This document shows, in pieces, positions 1-11,842 of a stretch of 64,000 nt of DNA; the first letter of the stretch is position 1; each line of letters begins with the position of its first letter. Source of the DNA: Nymphaea colorata. Its lineage: Eukaryota; Streptophyta; Magnoliopsida; Nymphaeales; Nymphaeaceae. The notes beneath the pieces were generated by a model that saw only the letters and a program-made list of their open reading frames with translations, was not told the DNA's origin and made no database searches. A program made the position numbers and the translations under genes. The stretch covers positions 18,615,289 through 18,679,288 of the forward strand of contig NC_045146.1 in NCBI RefSeq assembly GCF_008831285.2. Reading direction: 5' to 3'.

Positions 1-452
1 AATATCTGCACGAAGTTCAAGTTCTGCCACAATATTATATTTACTTTACATGTACATGTTGATAATGCCTCAAGAATGGTATTATATCACCTAAGAGTCC
101 ATGTGCATCACCTGCATTCTCAAGTTACTCAGCTGCAATATCAGTGACCAACAAGTCCTAACATGCTAACTGCAACAACATAGAGATAGTACTACTCCTT
201 AATGATAATGGTGGACCTGCAACACTAGACGAGATACACGCAATGTTCATGATACGAGTGAACTATTTGACCATGAAAGGAAAAGGTCCAGTAGATCCAA
301 AACATTTCATCAAACACCTGAGGGTGAGATTAAAAATGTTTTTATCCAACCTTGTCACAAAGTGAAACATAAAGAAGAAACTGGTCAGTGAGGGCAACCC
401 ATCTACCTTAGTACAAGATAACAAGTAACAACCTAGCATGAGCACGTGCATG

Positions 453-690
453 CAAGAGAGATTCTGAGGAGTACATGAAAGGTAGCAAGAGAGATTCTGA
501 GGAGTACATGAAAGGTAGCACTAGAGCTTATGCATGTGTGCAACAGAAAGCCTGAGGAAAACATGACAGGTAGCATCCTATTGTCTACAAGTACATGCAA
601 GACAGAACCTGAGGACAACATGACAAGTTGCATCATAATGCATGTACGTAAATGCAGGAGAGAACCTGCGGAACAGCATCCTAGCATGTG
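453..690. repeat. Short tandem repeat, 33-bp unit, decaying copies
   Basis: Two exact copies of a 33-bp unit lie side by side at 453-485 and 486-518 (core GATTCTGAGGAGTACATG). At least three diverged copies follow to about 690, recognisable by CTGAGGA(A/C)AACATGACA and by repeated TGCATG steps. The array lies in the 3'-most visible FTB intron and is next to the solo LTR. Confidence 0.75.
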
Positions 691-716
691 TACATGCATG
701 TGAGAGAGAGTGTTTG

Positions 717-1120
717 TGTGTAGGTGTGTGAGAGAGAGAGAGATCTTTAAGCCCTTTAGTCAGGCCCCATTTTTAAGTCCCAGTAAAAATCTTAATTGCT
801 CGTTTCTCTTTCAATCTGACTTTGTAGATTGGTTTGTGTGAGACTTCACCCTAATCAACACTCACGCACACTAACTCTCGGTGAAAGCCCAGCCTTCACT
901 TAGAAACAGGGAAATTTCATTCTCTATTAGGGCTTTAATCCCTGCTCAGCTTTATACAAGCACTAAGTGGGTTGGGTTAGGCTCTCTAATTACCTTCCCC
1001 GACCCGTGTACTGGGTCCATTTACCGACCCACTAACCCACTCCCTAAGACTTTGTAACTTCGCGCTGATTCACTAGAGCAGATGAAAGCAAACGACTCAG
1101 CTCAGAACCGACGCCTAACA
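717..1120 (-). mobile_element. Probable solo LTR (Ty1/copia-like), 404 bp
   Basis: The segment starts TG and ends CA in either orientation (minus-strand start TGTTAGGCGTCGG) and is flanked by a perfect 5-bp direct repeat GTTTG at 712-716 and 1121-1125, as expected for an integrase target-site duplication. On the minus strand a TATAAA-type promoter (CTTGTATAAAGC, about 948-960) lies inside. No primer-binding site, coding sequence or second LTR is adjacent, so a recombined solo LTR is the simplest reading. The left end runs into GT/GA-rich sequence, which leaves a small chance that the boundary is fortuitous. It lies in an FTB intron in the same orientation as the gene. Confidence 0.65.
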
Positions 1121-1756
1121 GTTTGACACTGCTTATCTATTAAGGAGCACAATTTAGATTAAATTTATTACTGTATTTTTTCACAGTCAAATGTGAATAC
1201 GATCTAACATATTAAGAAATTTTGAAGTATAGAAGGTCCTTTGTGATTGTCTATCATGCACACTCATATTATTATGCCTAAAATTACACTCTAGAAGAAG
1301 CAAAACCTATTGTAGTACAAGATAAACACATTCAAAATGTGGTACGTGATAACTAAATATCCTCACAAGCAAGCCAAGGTGGCAGCCCCATAGCTGACAC
1401 TTGAAACCTAGCCTTGAAACTTAAATAAATAAAACATATGAAAAACAGAAAAAGTACTTCAATGAAAAGCAAGAGAAAGGAGAGAGATGTTAACATTGTA
1501 AAACTAGTGTTTCAACTTTCACGCAGTAATATGCATTAAGCATACTCAATATTGCCAGCAATTCAGAAGGCATGAGCAAACCATTCAGCTGCTGTTGCAA
1601 ATATCACCCTATTAAAGACAAAGTTACAAGATGCTAGATTACATCGCATGGTAACACGTACTCGCTGTCAGGAAAATAGACATGCTAGATTTCATGCCAT
1701 GAAAGTGTATACCCAGGAATTTTTAACCAATATAAATATGAGACAACATAACAGAC

Positions 1757-4700
1757 CTTGATATGTAAGATCCAACATTTTCAACCAATCCATGGTTCAA
1801 TATGTTCAGAATACTGGCCACCTGCATAAGCACCACCCCCCCCACCAAAAAACAAAAAAAACTGAGTAGCAGAGAAAAGCACAAGAAAGAAATTGTAAAT
1901 AACCGCCACAAAATCTTCCCTTCTTTATAAAATAAGTAAAATGCTAGGTAGCATCAAATTATGGTGGTATCCTATGAAGAAAGATCCAGAAAACAATCTG
2001 AAGTATGGCCACATACGTAGAGTTACTTCAGTTAATTAAACTAAATTTATGGTTTTGCCTACAACAGCAAGGTGAACTCAAAAGAACATAGAAAAACTTT
2101 TGGGATAGATAAGTAACAAAAGAGTTCTTACAGATATTGCGGTATAGCAAGCTCTGACATCCATTTCACCAGCTTCATGCATTCTGGTGGGAAAAAGTGG
2201 AGTCAGTTAAAGCATGGAATGTATTACAATCACACGCAGCCATGCTTACAATACTTTGGAATCTACGTATGCATCCAAACTGTACATAATACAAAAAAAG
2301 GATTAGAGTATGCACTACACTGCAGATGAAGGATGATAAAAGTGAACCTAGAAACACAAGATGACATCTTTTATTGACATAACAACCATGTTATGAACAC
2401 AAATATCTGAAGAACATTTGCACCTAAAAAAAATAGAAGAGATATATTTGAACTGTCAAAGTAAGGTTTTCCACTTTCTTTTATTTCGTGCATGAGTGGA
2501 GTAGAAAATGTAAAGAAGAAGCCATTCAGTGAAATGGTTTTGTTGAGAGGAATAAGTATTATTTTGTGTAGTTAGTTGCAATTTATCAAAGTTTTAATAT
2601 TTCATGAATATGCTGTAATAAGGTGGATTTTCTGTAATTTCTTACTAATCTCTATTTAAGTAGAGATTAGAGTTAATGGAGTTTGATTTTCAGTTCTCTC
2701 TTCAATACATTCTAACATGGTATCAGAGCCATTCACGTCTGAGAGGCTGTGACACCACTTGGAAGTTGGAACCCTTGCTTTTTTCTTCTTCTTCGTTCTC
2801 TTCCTCCTCTCCACTTCCTTCCTTTATTTCTGATTCACGTGAGTAGTGGGATTTTGGTGTAAAAAATATGACACAGTGATCAAACTTTCTGGTGGCTCTA
2901 TTCACAATGGATGGACATGGTATTTACATTGTTGTGAAGATCAGAAATCATGAACTGCTTTTCTGTCCGCTTGGTAGAAGTCATAGGGTATTATTTTTTC
3001 TTTCTTATTTCCTTTGAGGGCTTATTTTGTAATTTCTTTTAGTTGACCCTGACCCTTCTTAACATGGGATTAGGGCTAATGACGTGATACTTTCTTTCTC
3101 TCAATCTTTTGTTTTTCCTTTCACACAGCTGCACCAGTGTAAGTTGAAACAGCTTTGAATGGTTTGAAACAAACCCCCGTGCTTAGTTTCAGATGTTGTT
3201 AGAGGTAATGTCTTCTTTTGGTTTTCACAAATTTGCAAACGGCCACTCACTCTTCACTAAGAAGACAAAACTCTGGAGTGGTCATTATGGTGGTATATGC
3301 AGACCAAAAATATTAGTAGGGAGTAGTGTGCAAGATATTTCAGATACAAAAGCACACCTTTAGAAGCACGTTGTTACCAAAGATCTTGGACCACTAAGAT
3401 ATTTTTTGGGTATTGAGGTAGCTAGAACAGACGTAAAGGGATTGTTTTATCCCAATGTAAATATATGCTAGACTTGTTGAACAAACAGGTATGTTGGATG
3501 CTAAACCTGCCAATTTTCAATGGATCCTCAGATACAGTTGTTTGAGAGGCAGTCTGAATCAGTTGATAGCAAAAGTTATCAATCATTGTTAGCAAGTTAC
3601 AATATGGGACCGTTACCATGGCAGACATTTCTCTAGTAGTAAGTAAGATAATCAGTTTGTGAACAAGCCTACTGAATTACACTAGGATGCAGCTATGATG
3701 ATTCACAGATATTTGAAGCCTTCTCCAAAAGAAGGAGTATTACTTAAGAAGAATTCCTCTCTTGATGTTGTAGGATACACTGATGCAAACTATTTCAGAT
3801 CAGTTGAAGATACAAAATCCACCACTTGAACTTGTGTCTTTGTAGGAGGAAACCTAGTCACATGGAGAAGTAAGCAGTTTTTGCTAGATGGAGTGCAGAG
3901 TCGGAATACAGAGGTTAGTTCAAACTGTTGCAGGATGTGGGTAAAATCCGTACTGATTGACTTGAATTCTAAAGTCTCTGTTACCATGGTGATTAAGTGT
4001 GATAACAAAACTACTTCATATATTGGTAACAACTCAGTGTTTCATGAGAGGATTAAACAACATCGAGCTTGATTGTCTTTACATTCAGGACATGATGCAA
4101 TGAGGACATATATTTATAGTTTGTGTATCCTCAGAAGACCAAGTGGTGGATATCTTCACCAAACCAGTCCTTAGTTCTACATTCTTGAAATGTTGTGACA
4201 AGCTTAGCATGATAGATATCTATGCTCCAGCTTGAGGGGGACCGTCGGGAGGAATATTTATTATTTTGGCTAGTTAATTGCAAGTTATCAGAGTTTTAAT
4301 ATTTCTTGAATATGCTCCAATAAGGTGGATTTCTAATTTCTTACTAATCTCTATTTAAGTAGAGATTAGGGTTAATGGAGTTTGATGTTTGGTTCTCTCG
4401 TCAATACATTCCAACAGCTTTAATTGAAGATACGATTTTATGTGACACACCAATGTAGTGGGATATCCCTCCTAAACCAAAAGTCTTTACATTTCCACAC
4501 TGCTTTTTGCACAAGCTGGTTATCAAGATCCTAACTGTAGGTTTTTACTCTTAACTTGTTACAATTTGTTCATACATATTTGATCTGAACTTATGGATAA
4601 ATTTGTGAATGCATATTCATATCTAATTGTTTCTTTAATGTCCTTAATTCTTTTATTATTTGCCATAAGGGCATTCCTTTTCATTTCAGATTCACTGCAT

Positions 4701-7700
4701 AATTGGAGCAGTTACTTCAATGTTTGTATCTGACTACAAATATGAGATTTGGAATGAAAATAACCAAGTATGAACATGTTTGCCCTTAGACATGTTGAAC
4801 ACCTTTGACCAATGTTTTTGAGGTCACTAGGATCAACCATCTTGTAAGTTCAGGGCATTTTGGTCATGAGAATAAATAAGAATCACTTTCTCTCATTATT
4901 ATCAAATATTTTAATTAGTGATTATTAATTTTATAGACCTGATAAATTTTGAAAGAAAATTTAAGTTAACCAACTAAAATTTATCTCCTTGTTAGAAAAT
5001 GACAATTTTTGCTTCCAAGTTATGCCTGATTATGCCCTTAAATACCTTCTTGTTACCTTATTCTTCCATGATGTGTGACATGAAACCAGGGGATAGTGTA
5101 AGTATTCGGCACCTAAGTGGAGCGAACGGCATCTAAGTGGCGCGAAGCAGGTAAGTTAGCAGATGATGGGGACATAAAACATTATCAAAGTCAAATTTAA
5201 GTCATGACACCAGACCTGAAGCCCCCAGATGGATCTTTCATCCTCATAAGGAACATGTGCATTTTTTCCCTGCAGCAGTGTGAACCAAATCAGAGTTGAA
5301 CCTTACACATAACCATTAGAGGATAAAGGAAATTAGTACCGGTTTATTGATGAAAGAGCGCTAATGCCTCCCAAGGTAATAAGTGAATTTACAGCTGCGT
5401 AAGTTGTTGCAAGGTGTGGCATCTAAAGAATCAAATAACATTTAGTGCTCCAACGAAGAAAAGGAAAAGTGAAAAAGTGCCAGCCAAAAGAAAATATCAA
5501 AAGAACAAAGAAAAAACCAAACATCTTGCAGCATTTTTAATGTCCAATTGAGAATACCGGTGAACACAATTTCATCACAAAAACAAATGTCAGAACTAAT
5601 CATAAGTATGAGATGAATGAAAGTCATCTTGCAACTGATACAAAACCCTTTTGTTCAAATCAGATAACATAAATGTAAATGCTGAAGATTCTTGTTCCCT
5701 GCTTTGTATTAGACTAGTGATTCTAAGGTATCTAACACCTTGTCATTGACTTGCAACTTTGACTACACAAGGTCTGACAGATTCCAATCTGCTTTGTAGC
5801 CTGCTTATATTTGGCCCCCCAAAGGCCTTCAAATTAGGATTAAAGATAGCAACTGGGCTTGCATATATAGATTCATCATTCTTTTCAATTCCTTTTTGTC
5901 TGGTTCTACTCTAAAGTCATTCCCATGCATAGGATGTTACAAGCTACACCACCATGAGACATTGGCTTAATACCAACTGTAATTATCTCTAGCCAAACCT
6001 GACTAAGCTACTAGCCTGGTAAATGCCAGTCTGGCCATACTGCTTCATTGCACACCTAGAGGGTTATGACCTAAGATAGTAATTAAGCTCAGGTATGTAT
6101 AATAACTGTTCTTTTCAAATTTGTTCAATGTGAAATTGTTCCCAATCCATTCCACATGTGATGTTACAATAGTTGAATTTATCTTCCACTTTCACCATTA
6201 GAACAAAGGTTTAATAAAAAATTGCATCAGGACAGATCAAATAGGATAACATTCAACCTTTCTGGAGACTTGATAAAAAGAAGTTGGTTATGTGGAGTCT
6301 TTGCCTTCATGCACAAGGTCCACGTTAAGTTTAAAATACGTTACTTGTTTTTAATACTATGAACCAACTTGACGTAACAATACTAGTTGGAGTATATAGG
6401 CAATTTTCTTATTATGGTGGAAACATAAGCTTCATCATGTGAATGTTGCCACCTTCCAATAATTATTGATGATATTTTAGTCAAAAAGGTGGCAAAGAGG
6501 TAGATTGTACGCCTGTCCTACACTGCAAAAAAGACTTGAGAAGCAGAATATGGACCCCTGAAAAAACAAATAGGTAAATACACTTCATCTTAGCCAACCA
6601 AAGAAATAAAAAGCCTTGACAACTAAATAACCTACCTGACCAGGGCCGCCACCATAGCCACCATCAACATCCTGCAGCATTAAAATGTTGATTTATTGAA
6701 AACAACAGACTCGTATATGCTTCCACAATCTAAGCCACCATAATGACTTAGTGCATAACATACATTTTCTTATAACTCATAACCCAAACTTCATGATCGT
6801 AGCCTAACCAAAGAGCTTAACATGAAAATGAATCCTCTTCACATAACCAATAGAAGAAAATATAGTAGAACACTCAGAAATGGTGACTTAAAAGTAAAAA
6901 AACGTACATTATTAAAACATTAACTTCATTGAGCTCTAGCACAGCTGAATGCCCTTGTATGCAATTATAAATGTTTATTTTCCTTCTTTCATCATTGCAG
7001 TTTTCAACACTTTTTTGCTTTTTACATGTGTTTCTATTGACAACATTATTAACTGAACATGTCCCTTTCATATGTTAGCTGAACAAGTCCTTCCTCTCAT
7101 CTTTTTTTGGTCATCTTTTTTCATTTTTGAACTATTTCAGGTTTCAAAATTTTCCCTGTATTTACCAAAACAAATTCCCATGGAGATATTTAATTGCTTG
7201 GACACATAGCCAAGACCATTATTTCTTACTATCAGGAACAATATCAAACTTATGTCTCAATGGAACAATACCGACCAGGGGCTTTCCCTGGTATAAAAAA
7301 GAAAATATATTCTTTTGAATGCATGAAAGAAACATGGAAAAAAAAATCAAAGTGTATGTAAATTCAAAAGACATGCAATTCCTTGTAGTTTCTATCCTCA
7401 CCTTAAACTTCCATATCAAGAAACCCAAGGGCATAGGGTCAGGGAACATTTTCGAAACTGATAGGTGATTACTGTATCTAAGGATACTCAAAAGAAATCA
7501 TCAAGAATTTCCTGTTTGAAATAAATTCATAAAAAGAAGCATATAAATCACCAGATGCAAGCTTGGACAACTGTGTCACAAGTGTGCAGGTGCAGGTATG
7601 CACGTATATGTGTATATATATGTATAAGTATAAAAAAAATATTTGCGAACAAAGCCTTAAGTATAATAACCATCAATCAAAATTAACTACCACAGGTATG

Positions 7701-7760
7701 CTACAGCATGTACCCAACCTGGATGCAGCAACCCATTTGCCACTTTCATGTACGATATAT

Positions 7761-7797
<37 letters not shown>

Positions 7798-10700
7798 CGA
7801 TATAAAAAGAGAGTAAGAGACCAATAAGATTATTGCTTATGCATACACAGATTGCTCAGCAGATCTAGACAAGGAAAGACGTTTCAGGCTACTATATGTT
7901 TCTTGCAAATAACATGATATCTTGGAGGAGTAAAAGCAAAAGGTTGTTGCAAGATGAAGTGCTGAAGCAAAATACAGGTCCATAGCTAGCAGTGGATACT
8001 AGGCCAGTGCTGCCTGATTCAATTTGGATGGATCGGGTTAAATCCCACTTATAAAGAAAACTTTGTTTCCATCCATTTTTCAAGAAAAACTTTTCCTCTC
8101 TACTATCATTTAATTTCTAATTATTTTTTTAAACTTAATAATCTTCACGATATGCAACAGACTCGATATATATCTAAACACAATGCCGGCAGTCTGAACA
8201 ATTTCCTAATTACCCCTAATTTGGGCCCCTGGCCCAGCCCATTAAGTAGATAAGCCAAGCCATTCCTGGGTTTTGATGGGCTTAAGGGTCGAAATCTAAC
8301 CCAAGCCTGGCCTGTTGTCTCATATATGACCGCAGCTACAGTTGAAGCTATGTGAGGCAACTTCTAAATGACGAGAAGTTATCTCCATATCGCTATTGTC
8401 ATATGATAATTAAAGTGCTACAGACACTGATTTCAATCCTATCCAACATAGCTCCACAAGGCATATTGGAATAGATCACCATTTTATCATACAAAAGATT
8501 GAAGATAGAGAAATTGCTTCTCAGTCTGTTTGAACTGAGAATCAAGTGGCTAACTTATTTAAAAAGGGGTTGACAAAATATAGTTTTTGGTTTCTAGAAG
8601 ACAAAGTGTCCATGATTCATGAAACAAGTACAACTTGAGAGAGGTTGTTAAGACAAATGTCTTGGACTTGATCTAATCTAAATTCAAATCCACATGTCAT
8701 CCAGATCTACAACTCCTTACGTGCTGAGGGTTGTATTTTATTTATGAGGGTATCTTGATCGATGCATTTTTTTAAAGGCTGTACATATTTGAATTAGAAC
8801 TAGGCATATCTCATGTGTGACAGACAAAACCTTTGCAGCATCTTTATTTTGTTCTCTCTTTCTCCTTTTCCTTTGTGTTGTGAAACACCAGAGGCCGCCA
8901 AATCTTTCACTCTAGACCTCATATTCAAAGATGTCATAAACTAAGAATTCTACAAAAACAGAAATACACATGCATAGGCACACACAATCATAAAATTCTA
9001 AATAGGAAAACAAGTAATTGCTGTCCCTACACAACCTGACAACGAGAAATAAAGTCAATTGCACGCTGCTCAAGTTCAGAATCAACATATTCCCCCAAAA
9101 GAGCAGCTGAGTGAAGAATCCAATAGCACAACCATGGGCGACTGCAAAGAAGCCATACCAGCACATCATCCTCTTATTAGATCTGGTAAAAGAAAATAAG
9201 AAAGATGAAAAATAACAAATGTAACTTAATTTTTCTAGTAAAATAATAAATTTCATCAACAGGTCTTCCTGATGCTGCTTCAGGCATGACAAGAGAATGT
9301 GCATAATATGCTGAACCATGCAGGAATTAGCTAGTGACACATTTACATTTCAGGTCCTCATACAATCTCGATGGTTCTATGACTTGAGGGTAAGTTTGAT
9401 CAACAGGCATAAATATTATACATATGTTTTCTTGATAATGGAATTCCTTGCCAGATGCCATCCATACCCTTGAATATGCCCAGTCATGCATAAAAAGGTC
9501 AACGAATTGACAACTAGACGTCCAGTATCTGACCAAGATCAATCATGATTATCTGCATCTAGGCAGATTAGGCACATGCATCTCTTTGTTTAGCAAGTCA
9601 ACAGCCTAGGTTGTCCCAAGTTCAAAAGAGAATAGAAAAAAGAAAAAAGCAGCAGCCTCCAGCCTGATGTAAATGAAATAATACAATGGAGTGCTGCATT
9701 ATAATGACCTCATATATTTGACCTAATTATGTTTGGAAAAAAACACAATGGAATTTAACATCATGTAAAGGCAAAAACACCTGAGACACCATTTCTATAT
9801 TGGTAGAAACAGAATGGTTCATCCCTTACAGTTGAATTACTACATAACAAAGAGGGATGTCTGTCTAGAAGACCTCCTGAACTGGACCTGACCAGATGAT
9901 CACAAATCATGCACAAGTGATATGTAAGATGAAGAATCTCGTGTGTGAGCATCTGTTTGCTGTTGGTCCTTTGTTTCCACCAAGGGCTGCATGTGTATCA
10001 AAAGAAGGACAAGCACGTGGGTGCTTCCTTTTCCAGATGAAAACTCAACGCCTGTGTTGTATAATAAAGGTATATATGTCATCAAAGTTGAAAAACTCAC
10101 AGACTTTGTCTTCTAATAACGGTATATATCCCATCAAAGTTGAAACTTTCTTGCAGCTATGAATTTCCAGGAGGAGCAAATGAAACAAACTCCTATTTGT
10201 TGAATTAGTCTGAGGCCAATTCTCTCCTTGAGATACATGGGTTGTTATGTATTCGAAAAAAGTTAGCAACTTCTTTTGGAGGCAACATAGTTCACCAAAA
10301 TGGTCGAGGGGTGGAAAGCATGTACTGGATCCACTAGGTTACTGTAACAGGCTTGTAAGCAAGAAAAAAAATGCCAAAACAATTGCAGGAGAAATACTGT
10401 CTGCCCTTTTTAGTCATGTATTTGAAATATCGCAAGTTCGCAACAGCATTGGTGTGTCAAAAACTAATGACACCTTCATATGTAATCTCCCAGTCGTTGG
10501 CCTCAACCATCTCCAATTTTGACCAAACTGTGAAAATTGATATGCTCTGAGACCACCATAACATCATGCTGCTCCAGTTTGCCTTCTTCCTTTCCAGAAA
10601 CGTTCAACATGACTCAAATCCAAACAACATCGACCTCACTTTTTCCAAAAATAGGCCAGAGAACACGACTTGTTTAAATAACAAGAAACAAGTTAGAGCC

Positions 10701-11794
10701 TAAATATTTAAAAGTTGGAGCACACATATGTTTATAAAATGCTGAGCTTCTACTGACAGCCAATTAATATAAATTGTAATTTATTCAGGAACCATTAAGA
10801 TTCAAAAGCCGTCTTTGCCCAGGCTTCAAATTGTAGGAGAGAACAGGATGTGCTTTGTGCCAAACAGGGGCAGACCAAATTGATGACAGGTTGGGCTCTT
10901 ATCCAACTTGACTTAAAATTATGCACTAGAAAGTAGAAACCATTCAATTTTCTGACCTAGAGACTCATGCTCACCCGAGAGAGGGAAGAAGAGAGCAAAA
11001 AGGTCGTTTTGTGGTACTGTCACATAAAATTTCAGCCCCATTCAAGAACCTAAAAATTTACATAGCAGGTATGTTTTAATTTGGTAAACCTACTTTTCAA
11101 TTTTAGAGGTCACTTTTCTTTTGTATATCTCTGTTATTGGAGTCCACCCTGTAAAAACTCTATGTTTGACACTGGTGCCAAATCAATTCAACAGAATTAC
11201 GATCTTGACTGAACTCCATCAACAAAAAAAAGATACTTAGCTTCATTCTTGTGTAACCTTATTGCAATGAGGTATATATCTCCTTCTGATTCTTAATGAA
11301 TCTGCTTCAACTTAAAGAAGGAGAAAATATCTATCACAGAAGATGCAAATAAGGAAAGTACAAGGATGCCTCTCCAGCCCATGTATTTAACAAGATAACA
11401 AAAATAGGAAACTAATGGTTTTTTGCAACATGACAATAAGCGGAAAGGAGAAAAGGAAATCATAAAATACTTTGCATCCAAGACACAATAGCTAGGTCCA
11501 AGTTGTCTAAAACCCGCCATCAGAAATTCGATGTGCTTGTCATTCCAAAGCTCCAACCTGCAGGACCAAGAAATCAAAGTACGTTGAAGAGGTTGTTGCC
11601 TTTCTTCCTGACAAGAAACAACAGTACCACTACCATGTCCAACTACGGAAACAATGAAAAATGTTTATTTCCTTTCCACCTCAACTACCGGGCAAGCAGG
11701 TGCAGCAACTTTGTTCCTAGTCTCTGACTGTGCTCTAGCCAAACATTTAAGGTATGAAGGCAAACATTCAACACTAGGCCTTCAAAAACAAAAG

Positions 11795-11842
<48 letters not shown>

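Larger units (their letters stand above)
2541..4416 (+). mobile_element. Decayed, internally deleted Ty1/copia retrotransposon in an FTB intron
   Basis: Left LTR 2541-2717 (TG...CA, 177 bp) and right LTR 4243-4416 (174 bp) align along their whole length with about 19 substitutions and one 3-bp gap by eye. A primer-binding site complementary to initiator tRNA-Met (TGGTATCAGAGCC) follows the left LTR at 2718-2730, and a polypurine tract (TTGAGGGGGA, 4232-4241) precedes the right one. Flanks GGTTT (2536-2540) and GCTTT (4417-4421) look like a 5-bp target duplication with one mismatch. Inside, 3382-3455 reads as the copia reverse-transcriptase block around YFLGIEVAR, and 3770-3900 as the RNase H block (YTDANY, STT, WRSKQ) with stops and a frameshift. 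At about 1.9 kb it lacks most of gag, protease and integrase. It lies antisense to FTB. Confidence 0.9.

Noticed and set aside
8145..8360. 71-codon minus-strand frame with GGGCC-rich wording
   Set aside because: Lies inside an FTB intron and looks like a fragment of a common plant repeat, with no coding signature.
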